DNA of 38,040 nt from Paraburkholderia phosphatilytica (GTDB taxonomy: Bacteria; Pseudomonadota; Gammaproteobacteria; Burkholderiales; Burkholderiaceae). The notes beneath the pieces were generated by a model. That model was not told where the DNA came from. It made no database searches and worked only from the letters and a program-made list of their open reading frames with translations. Numbering within the stretch: position 1 is the stretch's first letter; the number at the start of each line of letters is the position of its first letter. The translations under genes were made by a program, and so were the position numbers. The DNA is taken from positions 1 through 38,040 of the forward strand of contig NZ_QQOA01000056.1 of the NCBI RefSeq assembly GCF_003443895.1, in the 5' to 3' direction. Below are positions 16,657 through 24,672 of this stretch, piece after piece.

Positions 16657-18506
16657 TCTCGCTGTTCTGCGTGCTGCATGCCGGCGCGGCATGGTCCGCG
16701 CCGGTATCGACGCCTGACGTCTTCGCGGATGCGATCGCCAGCGTGCAGGTCGAAGCGGCGCGCGCGGCCGGCTGGCAATCGCAGACGCCGCCCGCCACCG
16801 GCTGGACGCCCGTCACGCTGCCAGATATCTGGACGACGCGCTGGCCGCGGTTCGACGGCGTGGTCTGGTATCGCGTCACCTGGAACCAGGCGTCGACGGC
16901 AGCGCCCGTTGCCGTTGCGCTCGACTATCTGAACATGGCCGGCGCGATCTATCTGAACGGCGTGCTGTTGCGCCGCGACCCGAATCTGGTCGAGCCGCTC
17001 AGCCGGATGTGGAATACGCCGTGGTACCGCGTGATCTCCGCGCGCGAGCTGCAGACAGGCGAGAACAAGTTGCTGATCCGCGTGTCGGGCCTCGCCGCGT
17101 ATCAGCCGGGCATCGGCCCGGTGACGATCGGCGCGCCGCAGGTGGTGTGGCCGATCTACCGGCAAGCGAAGCTGATACGGCACGACCTGCAGCTCTTCAG
17201 CCTCGCGGTGACGACGACGCTCGGCTGCTTCTTCCTCGCGCTGTGGTCGATGCGCCGCAAGGAAACGGCGTACGGCTGGTTCGGTTTGATGTCGCTGATG
17301 TGGCTGGGCTGGGCCGTCAACGAGATCGTCACGACGCCGTGGCCGTTCGCTTCGAACGACGTCTGGGAAGCGGTCGACGCAGCGATGTTCCATGCGTACT
17401 GTGTGCTGTTCTCGATGTTCGTGCTGCGCTTCTGCGAACGCCGCGCGCCGCGTGTCGAACGTGTGCTGTGGTTGAGTGTGGCGATCGCCTTCGTGGCGCC
17501 GGCCGTTCTACCGCAGGCGCTACTGCCGACGCTGCGGATCGTGCTGATCCCGCTCTCGGCGCTGGTGTTCTTTGCGAGCTGTTTCGTGTTTCTGTGGGTG
17601 TCGGCCACGAGCCGGCGCACCGATCACCGCATCCTGTCCGTGTGCATCGTGATCTTCATCGCGGCGGGCATTCACGATCTGCTGACGGCCTTCAGCGTGC
17701 TGCACGACAACCACTACTACACGGCGTTCACGTCGCAATTCCTGATGGTGGGCATGGCGCTGGTGCTGGCGTGGCACTTCGTTGCGAACGTGCGCCGTAT
17801 CGAGCATTTCAACGACGAGCTCAAGGATCGCGTGGAAGCGGCGCGCGTGGATCTTGCCGGCACGTTGCAACGGCAGCACGAACTCGAAGTGGTCAACGCG
17901 CGGCTGGGTGAACGTCTGAGCCTCGCGCACGATCTGCACGACGGTCTCGGCGGTACGCTCGTCGGCAGCATCGCGATGCTCGAGCACGCTCCGAACAGTC
18001 TCGCGCCCGAGCGTCTGCTGTCGATCCTGAAGGAGCTGCGCGACGATCTGCGTGTGATCATCGACACCGCGTCCAGCCATCAGCTCGGCGAACACGCGTT
18101 GATCGAACTCATCGCGCCGCTGCGACACCGGATGACGCGGCTGTTCGAAAGCCGCGGCATCGATTGCGAATGGCATGTCGCGGGACTGGAACACGTCGGT
18201 CTGACGGCGGCGCAGAATCTCGACGTGTTGCGCGTATTGCAGGAGAGTCTGACGAACGTGCTCAAACACAGCGCGGCGACGCAGGTGCGGATCGACCTGC
18301 GTCATGCCGACGGCTCGCTCGTACTCGCGATCGTCGATAACGGCGTGGGCTTCGATCCAGCCAGCGCGGACGCGAGCCGCGGCGCCGGCATGCGCAGCAT
18401 GCAGACGCGCGCCGCGCGGCTTGGCGGCGCGCTGTCAGTGCGATCCAGCGATGGCCGGACAGAGCTGATGCTGAATGTCGACCTGCGTGCCGGGCGTTCG
18501 AACTAA
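16566..18506 (+). CDS. 7TM sensor histidine kinase (HisKA_3/NarX type)
   Basis: A 646-aa membrane sensor kinase. A hydrophobic signal segment (about residues 22-45) leads to a periplasmic beta-sandwich resembling the DISMED2/galactose-binding fold (residues 75-195, VVWYRVTW, AIYLNGVLL). Seven membrane helices follow at about 207-410, then a coiled segment, the HisKA_3 helix LSLAHDLHDGLGG with H458 as phospho-acceptor, and an HATPase domain (NVLKHSAATQVRI, DNGVGFDP, GAGMRSMQTRAARLGG). The only ATG ahead of the membrane segment is at 16566, inside the response-regulator gene. It is the cognate partner of that regulator; the ligand is unknown. Confidence 0.88.
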   Translation: MSHQEYLQETRGQFAHAGGIRSALAWLVALISLFCVLHAGAAWSAPVSTPDVFADAIASVQVEAARAAGWQSQTPPATGWTPVTLPDIWTTRWPRFDGVVWYRVTWNQASTAAPVAVALDYLNMAGAIYLNGVLLRRDPNLVEPLSRMWNTPWYRVISARELQTGENKLLIRVSGLAAYQPGIGPVTIGAPQVVWPIYRQAKLIRHDLQLFSLAVTTTLGCFFLALWSMRRKETAYGWFGLMSLMWLGWAVNEIVTTPWPFASNDVWEAVDAAMFHAYCVLFSMFVLRFCERRAPRVERVLWLSVAIAFVAPAVLPQALLPTLRIVLIPLSALVFFASCFVFLWVSATSRRTDHRILSVCIVIFIAAGIHDLLTAFSVLHDNHYYTAFTSQFLMVGMALVLAWHFVANVRRIEHFNDELKDRVEAARVDLAGTLQRQHELEVVNARLGERLSLAHDLHDGLGGTLVGSIAMLEHAPNSLAPERLLSILKELRDDLRVIIDTASSHQLGEHALIELIAPLRHRMTRLFESRGIDCEWHVAGLEHVGLTAAQNLDVLRVLQESLTNVLKHSAATQVRIDLRHADGSLVLAIVDNGVGFDPASADASRGAGMRSMQTRAARLGGALSVRSSDGRTELMLNVDLRAGRSN

Positions 18507-18528
18507 GCCGACACGACCTGTATTGCCG

Positions 18529-19917
18529 CTACGCCACCGGCTGAATGTTCTGGTTATGACGGAACAGGTTGTGCGGGTCGTAGCGCGTCTTCACCGCAAC
18601 CAGGCGTTCGTAGTTCGGACCGTACGCATCGCGCACGCGGCCGGCTTCGTCCTGCGTGAGGAAGTTCACGTACACGCTGCCGAGTGCGAACGGCGACGAT
18701 GCATCGAAGAACGCGCGCGCCCACGCGACGCAGGCCGCGTCGTCGTTGGCGTCGCTCCAGCGTCCGTGCACGTTCATCACGAATTTCGCGTCGCGATTCG
18801 GGTACGCGGTTGCATCGGGCGCGACACGCGTCGTCATGCCGCCGACTTGCCCGAAGAAAATCTCGCACTGCGGCGACGGCAGCTGGTTGATCGCCGAGCT
18901 GAGCGCGTCCAGCAGACCATCCGGCAGCGCGGCCAGATTGTGCGACTTCCAGTAGTTGCGCTCGCCCGGCGTGAGCAGCGGATCGAACGCCTGTTGCCAC
19001 ATCGCGTACGGCATCGGACCCACATGCTCGCCATACGGTGTGCCGAAGCGGCGCACGGCATCCACCGCGACGGGGCCGTTTTCGATCGGGCCGGTATAGC
19101 AGATCGCAAACGCGAGGACCGGCTTGCCATGCACGTCGGCCGGCAGGAACGGCAGCGGCGGCGCGAGACGCGCGACGCACCATACCGTCAGATCTTCCTG
19201 CATCGAATCGACGGCTTCGCGGTATTGCCTGAGCGCATCCATCGCCTGCTCGAACGGATAGACGACGAGACCGCCGAACACTTCCGGTCCAACCGGGTGC
19301 AGCTGGAACTCGAACATCGTCACCACGCCGAAGTTGCCGCCGCCGCCGCGAATCGCCCAGAACAGATCCTGATGCGAGTCTGCGCTTGCGCGGACCAGCT
19401 CGCCGCTCGCGGTGACGACATCCGCCGACAGCAGATTGTCGACCGACATGCCAAACCGCCGGCTGAGCCAGCCGAATCCGCCGCCGAGCGTCAGACCCGC
19501 GACGCCCGTCGTCGAATTGATGCCGAGCGGTGTGGCGAGCCCGAAGGCCTGCGCTTCATGATCGAAGTCGCCGAGCGTGGCTCCTGGTTCGACATACGCG
19601 CGGCGCGCGACCGGATCGATCCGCACGGACCGCATCGCTGTGAAATCGATGACGAGCCCGTCGTCGCAGGTCGCGCTGCCGGCGATGTTGTGTCCGCCGC
19701 CGCGAATCGCGAGGGGCAGGCCCTGGTCGCGTGCGAACGCCAGGGCGGCACGCACGTCGGCAACGCCCGCGCAGCGCACGATCAGCGCCGGACGGCGATC
19801 GACCATTGCGTTCCAGATACTGCGCGCTTCGTCATACCCGTCACCATCCGGCTGAAAGATCCGACCTCGTAACGTTGCCTTCAGTGCCTCGATTGCGTCG
19901 CTCGCCAGTTTCACCAT
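18529..19917 (-). CDS. FAD-binding oxidoreductase (6-HDNO/BBE-like)
   Basis: A 462-aa flavoprotein of the vanillyl-alcohol-oxidase/PCMH fold. The FAD domain includes IRGGGHNIAGSAT, with H76 as the probable site of 8-alpha histidyl-FAD attachment, and GLTLGGGFGWLSRRFG. The C-terminal BBE segment DPHNLFRHNQNI is present. The cysteine that gives bicovalent FAD in plant berberine-bridge enzymes is absent (GINSTTGVAG), so a singly attached FAD as in 6-hydroxy-D-nicotine oxidase is likely. GGAGGTG lies 6 nt before the ATG at 19917. It is convergent with the histidine kinase. The substrate is unknown. Confidence 0.9.
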   Translation of the reverse strand: MVKLASDAIEALKATLRGRIFQPDGDGYDEARSIWNAMVDRRPALIVRCAGVADVRAALAFARDQGLPLAIRGGGHNIAGSATCDDGLVIDFTAMRSVRIDPVARRAYVEPGATLGDFDHEAQAFGLATPLGINSTTGVAGLTLGGGFGWLSRRFGMSVDNLLSADVVTASGELVRASADSHQDLFWAIRGGGGNFGVVTMFEFQLHPVGPEVFGGLVVYPFEQAMDALRQYREAVDSMQEDLTVWCVARLAPPLPFLPADVHGKPVLAFAICYTGPIENGPVAVDAVRRFGTPYGEHVGPMPYAMWQQAFDPLLTPGERNYWKSHNLAALPDGLLDALSSAINQLPSPQCEIFFGQVGGMTTRVAPDATAYPNRDAKFVMNVHGRWSDANDDAACVAWARAFFDASSPFALGSVYVNFLTQDEAGRVRDAYGPNYERLVAVKTRYDPHNLFRHNQNIQPVA

Positions 19918-20015
19918 CACACACCTCCGCACGCGTTGAACCGCACCACATGCACGCCCCCAAAGCATTGATAAGAGCATTGAAAGAATGCATTCCTAAC
20001 CAGTAAAACGACGGT

Positions 20016-20205
20016 GAAGTGCGAATACCAATGAACGTAAACCCGAAGACCCGACGCCTGCGTGCGTCAGGCTTGTGGCGCTACCTGTACAGCGTTGCGA
20101 GACGGCCAGTCGCGAATCGAATACGCGATACAGGACGAATGGAACGCTTTCAGAAGAGCCTGGTGTGAGGAACGGCGAGGAACCGCGCGGGTTCCTCTTA
20201 TCTTT
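20016..20205 (+). ncRNA. Candidate small RNA ending at an orphan terminator
   Basis: A plus-strand rho-independent terminator at 20177-20205 needs a transcript, but the genes on both sides are on the minus strand. A promoter-like pair lies upstream: TTGAAA at 19980-19985, 18 nt, TAAAAC at 20004-20009. It would start a transcript of about 190 nt from around 20016. An internal GCCTG/CAGGC hairpin (20056-20072) adds structure. No short reading frame with a good ribosome-binding site is seen. All of this is inference from signals. Confidence 0.3.
20177..20205 (+). terminator. Rho-independent terminator (plus strand)
   Basis: A perfect 8-bp stem GAGGAACC / GGTTCCTC with a 5-nt GCGCG loop is followed by TTATCTTT. 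On the minus strand the hairpin is followed by GCCGTTCC, so it does not look like the terminator of the TerC-like gene ending at 20261. Confidence 0.7.
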
Positions 20206-20260
20206 GGCATGCGTCGCGTGGTGCCGTACAGTGTCGGTCGAAATCGAACAGATCGATTCA

Positions 20261-21010
20261 TCAGCCAACGTGTTCCTGCTGCTTCGACCGCGCGCGACGC
20301 ACCAGCATGTTCATGCCCTCGACGAACGCGGAGAACGCCATCGCCGCGTAGATGTAGCCCTTCGGCACGTGCGAGCCGAAGCCATCGGCGATCAGCGTCA
20401 TGCCGATCACCAGCAGGAAGCTCAACGCCAGCATCACGATGGTCGGATTGCCGTCGATGAAGCGCGTGAGCGGCCCGGCGGCGAACAGCATCGCCGTGAC
20501 CGCGGCGATCACGGCGATCACCATGATCGGCACGTGTTCGGTCATGCCCACCGCGGTGACGATGCTGTCGACCGAGAACACCAGGTCGAGCATCAGGATC
20601 TGGCCGATCGCGGCCCATGCGGTCAACTGCGCAACCGTGCCGCCAGCACCGGATCTTTCGTCCGACGGCACGACGTGATGGTGAATTTCACTGGTTGCCT
20701 TCCATACGAGGAACAGACCGCCGCCGATCAGGATCAGGTCGCGCCACGAGAAACCGTGCCCGAACAGCGTGAACGCCGGTTGCGTAAGCTGCGCGATCCA
20801 CGCGACGGTGCCGAGTAGGCCCAGACGCAGCACGAGCGCGAGCAGGATGCCGATGCGCTGCGTACGGGCGCGTTCCGCTTCCGGCAGCTTCTTGCTCAGG
20901 ATCGCGATGAACATCAGGTTGTCGATGCCGAGTACGATTTCCATCACGACGAGCGTGACGAGCGCGGCCCATGCGGTCGGGTCGGTGACGAGAGCGAGCA
21001 GCGTGTCCAT
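20261..21010 (-). CDS. TerC family integral membrane protein (YgdQ-like)
   Basis: A 249-aa polytopic inner-membrane protein with about seven helices. It has two TerC signature segments with acidic residues in the membrane, LVVMEIVLGIDNLMF and LMLDLVFSVDSIVTAVGM, plus FSWRDLILIGGGLFLVWKA and HVPKGYIYAAMAFSAFVEGMN (quoted in parts). It resembles E. coli YgdQ along its length. Family members have been linked to metal-ion (Mn, Te) handling; the substrate here is not known. The start at 21010 fits the family N-terminus (LLALVTDPTAWAALVTLV), although no clear ribosome-binding site precedes it. It is divergent from nhaR. Confidence 0.88.
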   Translation of the reverse strand: MDTLLALVTDPTAWAALVTLVVMEIVLGIDNLMFIAILSKKLPEAERARTQRIGILLALVLRLGLLGTVAWIAQLTQPAFTLFGHGFSWRDLILIGGGLFLVWKATSEIHHHVVPSDERSGAGGTVAQLTAWAAIGQILMLDLVFSVDSIVTAVGMTEHVPIMVIAVIAAVTAMLFAAGPLTRFIDGNPTIVMLALSFLLVIGMTLIADGFGSHVPKGYIYAAMAFSAFVEGMNMLVRRARSKQQEHVG

Positions 21011-21076
21011 GGGTGTTGTTGATGAAGTTCGGGGAAGGAAGACTGCGTGTCCAGCGTCATCATCGGCAAATTCGAG

Positions 21077-21125
21077 GTTCGAAAAAATCAGCGATAATCG
21101 AAACGACATATCGGTTTTTACGAAC
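21077..21125. promoter_or_regulatory. Nested dyads between terC-like gene and nhaR
   Basis: In the 126-bp divergent region an outer dyad GTTCGAAAAAA / TTTTTACGAAC (21077-21087 and 21115-21125, one mismatch) encloses CGATA-N12-TATCG (21092-21096 and 21109-21113), both centred near 21101. Such nested symmetry in front of a LysR-type gene suggests the NhaR binding region, which would serve both promoters. Confidence 0.4.
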
Positions 21126-21136
21126 TGAAAAAAGCT

Positions 21137-22018
21137 ATGCTCAACTATCGCCATCTCTACTATTTCTGGATTGTCGTGAAGGAAGGCGGCTTCGCGCGCG
21201 CGGCGGACCGGCTCGACATGGCGGTGCAGACCATCAGCGCGCAGGTGCGCGAGCTGGAACGGTCGATCGGGCGGCAGTTGCTGAAGCCGGCCGGACGCGG
21301 TGTGACGATGACGGAAGCCGGCGAAGCGGCGTACAGCCGCGCGGAGCAGATCTTCCATCTCGGCGAGACCTTGCTCGACGAGATGCGCGATACGGAAGGC
21401 GAGCGCGCCACGCGCCTCGCGATCGGCCTGTCGGACGGCATCTCGAAGCTCGCCGCGCACGCGCTGCTCGCGCCGGTGTTGGACACGCCGTCGCTGCGAT
21501 TGCTGTGCCACGAGGGAGAGCATGATGAACTGCTGTCGGAGCTCGCGCTGCATCGGCTCGATCTCGTGCTCGCGTGCCGGCCCGCGCCGCACGACGCGGA
21601 TCTGCGGCTCGTCAGCGAGCGGCTCGTCGCTTCGCCGGTGGACTGGTACGGGCCAGTCGAACTGGTACGCAAGTCGGCCCGCGAGCACTTTCCCGCGTGT
21701 CTCGCGGAGTTGCCGGTACTGTTGCCCACCGCGCACGGCGCGCTGCGCGCGCGGCTCGACCGCTGGTTCGAGTCGGTGGGTATCCGTCCGCGCATTGCCG
21801 GCGAATTCGAAGACAGCGCGCTGATGGCGGTGTTCGCGGCGCGCGGCCTCGGCGTGTTTCCGCTCGCGGAACTGGGCGCCGAGGACCTGGCGCTGCTACG
21901 AGGTCTGCGCCTGCTGGGCCGCGCGGAAGGCGTGGCCGACGAGATCCACGCGATCCGCTCGCGGCGCGGTCAGCATCACGCGCTCGCATCGCAGGTGGTG
22001 GCCGCGGCGCGCGGTTGA
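21137..22018 (+). CDS. nhaR: LysR-type regulator NhaR
   Basis: A 293-aa LysR-type activator. The start NYRHLYYFWIVVKEGGFARA and the HTH segment AVQTISAQVRELERSIG match NhaR, as do LLKPAGRGVTMTEAGE and FEDSALMAVFAARGLGVF in the effector domain. In enterobacteria NhaR activates the sodium/proton antiporter nhaA in response to Na+. No antiporter gene is adjacent here; the divergent neighbour is the YgdQ-type TerC gene, which is the more likely local target. The last 43 bp overlap the antisense TerB-like reading frame. Confidence 0.88.
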   Translation: MLNYRHLYYFWIVVKEGGFARAADRLDMAVQTISAQVRELERSIGRQLLKPAGRGVTMTEAGEAAYSRAEQIFHLGETLLDEMRDTEGERATRLAIGLSDGISKLAAHALLAPVLDTPSLRLLCHEGEHDELLSELALHRLDLVLACRPAPHDADLRLVSERLVASPVDWYGPVELVRKSAREHFPACLAELPVLLPTAHGALRARLDRWFESVGIRPRIAGEFEDSALMAVFAARGLGVFPLAELGAEDLALLRGLRLLGRAEGVADEIHAIRSRRGQHHALASQVVAAARG

Positions 22019-22434
22019 GCCCGGAGCGGTCGATTTGCACTAGACCCCGAAGGCGGCGTCCATGCGGTCAGCACGGCCGCGAGCGTCGCGATTTCACCGT
22101 CGGCCAGATAGTCGTCCGCGGCCGCGACGGCCAGACACAGGCGGATGGTCTTGTGGCGCAGCGCCGGGTCGTCGATTTCGGCGAGCAGCGTGTCGAGCGT
22201 CACGCGGTCGATGTGGCCGGCCATCGGCGCGGAGGGCGCGTGCGCAATCGAGCGGTCCTCGCACAGCGTCTGCACGACGGCCGCGAACGCTGCGGGTTCG
22301 AGTCCGAGCTCGCGGTGAAGGTCCAGTTTCTCGAGCGCCTGCTCTTCGCTGCGGCCGACGTGCCCGTCGGCGATCAGCACGAGCGCGACGATGCGCGCGG
22401 CCGCTTCAGGGCTGTTGCGGGGGTAGCTTCGCAT
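21976..22434 (-). CDS. TerB-like protein, possibly frameshifted at the C-terminus
   Basis: A 152-aa reading frame with a helical, acidic TerB/DjlA-N-like core: EAAARIVALVLIADGHVGRS (residues about 10-29) and CLAVAAADDYLADGEIATLA match the paired metal-binding-like helices of this family (alanine-rich, HxGxxE and DGEI motifs). AAGGAA lies 7 nt before the start. After LAAVLTAW the frame turns Pro/Ser/Arg-rich and runs 43 bp antisense into nhaR. Near 22062 another frame would give MDAAFGV and stop at 22040, a more natural end. Function unknown; the TerC-like gene close by fits a tellurite/metal-stress theme. Confidence 0.72.
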   Translation of the reverse strand: MRSYPRNSPEAAARIVALVLIADGHVGRSEEQALEKLDLHRELGLEPAAFAAVVQTLCEDRSIAHAPSAPMAGHIDRVTLDTLLAEIDDPALRHKTIRLCLAVAAADDYLADGEIATLAAVLTAWTPPSGSSANRPLRAQPRAAATTCDASA

Positions 22435-22504
22435 GGTGACGTTCCTTGGGCGGCGCGGGCCGCGTAGTTGACGAGCACCCAGTTTCGGGTACCGGTGCCG
22501 CAGG

Positions 22505-22551
22505 AAAAACCAGCGAATCTGGAAGTGATGGTTCGGGAAAACCGAACCATC
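22505..22551 (-). promoter_or_regulatory. Hairpin pair upstream of TerB-like gene (attenuator-like)
   Basis: Read on the minus strand there is a perfect 10-bp stem GATGGTTCGG-TTTTC-CCGAACCATC (22551-22527), then CCAG-ATTCG-CTGG (22522-22510), then TTTTT (22509-22505). This lies 71 bp before the TerB-like start codon. The order stem, stem, T run could end transcription before that gene. The second stem is only 4 bp, so termination is uncertain. Confidence 0.4.
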
Positions 22552-22612
22552 TGGCGCGAACCTCCGCCGAGGCGGCGGATCTCCATACCGCTAAACTGCA
22601 CGACCCTCCAAC

Positions 22613-22624
22613 TTGGCTAGACAA
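22613..22624. promoter_or_regulatory. Degenerate HutC-like site
   Basis: TTGGCTAGACAA matches the core of the strong site downstream (TTGTCTATACAA) at 10 of 12 positions. It lies about 250 bp upstream of that site. It may be a secondary site for looping or for the TerB-like promoter, or chance. Confidence 0.3.
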
Positions 22625-22861
22625 TAACACTACGACGCCAAAGCAAGCGCCGATCAGCGTCCTCACCACGGTCGAATCACGCGTGAATGCCTCTCCAGCG
22701 ACGCCAGCCAGGGATCGCTCAAATCGCTGGAATCCCCACAAAACAGGGCTAAGAGCGGGAAGAAAGCAACCCGGAAACCCATCAGACACCCCATCCAAGG
22801 GATTACCCCAGGATCGCCGCTTTCCTTCGAATTCCGCTTGCAGCTTCTTTTTGAGTATGCA

Positions 22862-22879
22862 ATCTTGTCTATACAAGAT
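22862..22879. promoter_or_regulatory. HutC operator in front of the amino-acid ABC operon
   Basis: ATCTTGT-CTAT-ACAAGAT is a perfect 7-bp inverted repeat with a 4-nt centre. It agrees closely with known HutC sites (CTTGTATATACAAG-like). It lies 53 bp upstream of the binding-protein start and contains a -10-like TATACA at 22870-22875, so bound repressor would block the promoter. The matching HutC is encoded at the end of the same operon; urocanate is the usual inducer. Confidence 0.83.
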
Positions 22880-22932
22880 CACTGTCACGTCGGCGGTTCG
22901 CCGGCCCGTTTCCCACTCGAAGGGGTATGAGA

Positions 22933-23781
22933 ATGAAGCTGAAGTGCACGATGTTGGCGAAGGTATGGATCGGCACCCTGCTGGCGGGCGCATTGCTCGC
23001 CAGCGGCGCGCAGGCGAAGGAATGGAAGACCGTCACGATCGCGACGGAAGGCGCGTACGCGCCGTGGAATCTCACGCTGCCGGGCGGCAAGCTGGGCGGC
23101 TTCGAACCCGAGCTGATCGCCAATCTGTGCACGCGCGCGCAGCTGCAGTGCAATCTCGTCGCGCAGGATTGGGACGGCATGATTCCCGGCCTGCAGGCGG
23201 GCAAGTTCGACGTATTGATGGACGTGATCTCGATTACGCCGGAGCGCGAGAAGATCATCGCGTTCTCGCATCCGTACGCGGCCACGCCTGCCACGTTCGC
23301 GGTCTCCAACGCGAAAGTGCTGCCGAAGTCGTCGCCCAGCGCGCCGGCCGTCAACCTGACCGGCGACCCGAAGACCGACCAGGCCACGGTGGACGCGCTG
23401 CGCAAGCAGCTGAAAGGCCGCACGATCGGCATCCAGTCGGGCACGGTCTACACGAAGTTCATCGAAGACAGCTTCAAGGACGTCGCGACGATCCGCGACT
23501 ACAAGACGGCCCAGGAGCGTGATCTCGATCTGGTGAACGGCCGCATCGATGCGTCGTTCGATGACGAAACGTACTTCCTGTCCAGCTCCACGGACAAATC
23601 GATCTTCATCGCCGGCCCGAAGATCGGCGGCCCGATCTGGGGCCCGGGTGAAGGCCTCGCGTTCCGCAAGCAGGACGCCGACCTGAAAGCGAAATTCGAC
23701 ACCGCGCTGACCGCCGCCATCGCCGATGGCACGGTGAAGAAGCTGTCGGAGAAGTGGTTCAAGACCAACGTCGCGCCTTGA
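22933..23781 (+). CDS. Polar amino-acid ABC transporter substrate-binding protein (HisJ/ArgT-like)
   Basis: A 282-aa periplasmic protein. The signal peptide runs to GAQA (mature KEWKTVTIATEGAYAPWN). The SBP_bac_3 fold is shown by IATEGAYAPWNLTLPGGKL, GFEPELIANLC, DWDGMIPGLQAGKFDVLMD and ITPEREKIIAFS, the usual His/Lys/Arg/Orn binding pattern, and by GRTIGIQSGTVY in the second lobe. AGGGG at 22921-22925 fits the ATG at 22933 (7 nt) better than the one at 22927. It is the first gene of a six-gene unit ending with hutC. Histidine or urocanate are the likeliest ligands from context. Confidence 0.92.
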   Translation: MKLKCTMLAKVWIGTLLAGALLASGAQAKEWKTVTIATEGAYAPWNLTLPGGKLGGFEPELIANLCTRAQLQCNLVAQDWDGMIPGLQAGKFDVLMDVISITPEREKIIAFSHPYAATPATFAVSNAKVLPKSSPSAPAVNLTGDPKTDQATVDALRKQLKGRTIGIQSGTVYTKFIEDSFKDVATIRDYKTAQERDLDLVNGRIDASFDDETYFLSSSTDKSIFIAGPKIGGPIWGPGEGLAFRKQDADLKAKFDTALTAAIADGTVKKLSEKWFKTNVAP

Positions 23782-23902
23782 ATGTACGCAACACAGTGAT
23801 GGCGCCGCTGCCGCGAATCACGTAAGCGCGGTAGCGGTAGCAACAGCAGCAACTGTGGCAACGAGCAGTAGAACCGCAGAGCAACGTAGCGAGGAGCGGC
23901 GA

Positions 23903-24625
23903 ATGGCCAGTTTCGAAATGTTCGGTTTCGGGCCGGACGGATGGGGCAGCGCACTGCTGCTGGGCGCACTGATGACGGTCGTGCTGACGATCGCCGCGCT
24001 CGCCGTCGGTGCGGTGTTCGGCGCGCTCGTCGCGGCGGCGAAGCTGTCGCGTCTGCGTATCCTGCGTGTGATCGGCGACCTCTACACGACGGTCTTTCGC
24101 GGCGTGCCCGAACTGCTCGTGATCTATCTGTTCTATTTCGGCGGCTCGACGCTCGTGTCCACGATCGGTCAATGGTTCGGCGCGGACGGCTTTATCGGCG
24201 TGCCGCCGTTCTTGATCGGCGCGCTCGCGGTCGGCATGATCTCCGGCTCGTATCAGGCCGAGGTTTACCGCGCAGCGGTGCTGGCGGTGTCGCGCGGCGA
24301 GCTCGAAGCCGCGCGCGCGATCGGCATGTCGACCTTCGTCGCCGCGCGCCGCATCCTGCTTCCGCAGGTGATCCGCTTCGCGTTGCCGGGCATCGGCAAC
24401 GTGTGGCAGATGAGCCTCAAAGACTCGGCGCTGATCTCGGTCACCGGGCTCGCCGAGCTGATGCGCACGAGCCAGGTGGCCGCGGGTTCGACCCATCAAT
24501 ACTTCGGCTTCTTCATCGCCGGCGGTGTGCTGTACCTCGTGATGACGGGCATTTCGAACCGGATCTTCGGCAAGGCGGAAGCGGTGGTCGGGCGTTCGTT
24601 CAAGCGCAATTTCGCGCGCAACTGA
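23903..24625 (+). CDS. Amino-acid ABC transporter permease (HisQ-like)
   Basis: A 240-aa inner-membrane permease with about five helices and the polar-amino-acid permease signature: TTVFRGVPELLVIYLFYFG near the first loop and the EAA-type motif around ELEAARAIGMSTFVAARRIL, then LPQVIRFALPGIGN. GAGGAG at 23891-23896 lies 6 nt before the ATG at 23903. It pairs with the HisM-like permease downstream. The 121-bp gap after the binding-protein gene has no terminator, so one transcript is likely. Confidence 0.92.
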   Translation: MASFEMFGFGPDGWGSALLLGALMTVVLTIAALAVGAVFGALVAAAKLSRLRILRVIGDLYTTVFRGVPELLVIYLFYFGGSTLVSTIGQWFGADGFIGVPPFLIGALAVGMISGSYQAEVYRAAVLAVSRGELEAARAIGMSTFVAARRILLPQVIRFALPGIGNVWQMSLKDSALISVTGLAELMRTSQVAAGSTHQYFGFFIAGGVLYLVMTGISNRIFGKAEAVVGRSFKRNFARN

Positions 24626-24672
24626 TACGCGTATCTGACACGCGCATTTGCCACGCACAAGGAGACCGATCC

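Larger units (their letters stand above)
19918..20260. other. Intergenic region between FAD oxidase and TerC-like gene
   Basis: 343 bp with no protein gene I can support. It contains a perfect GAATGCATTC palindrome (19986-19995), a GCCTG-N7-CAGGC hairpin (20056-20072) and a plus-strand terminator at 20177-20205. The last has no annotated plus-strand gene in front of it; see the candidate small RNA. Confidence 0.5.
22435..22932. other. Divergent control region, TerB-like gene / amino-acid ABC operon
   Basis: 498 bp with no gene seen. The TerB-proximal half has strong hairpins (22510-22551 and 22563-22579). The other half carries the HutC operator and the ABC-operon promoter, with a degenerate second HutC-like site at 22613-22624. 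Confidence 0.55.
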
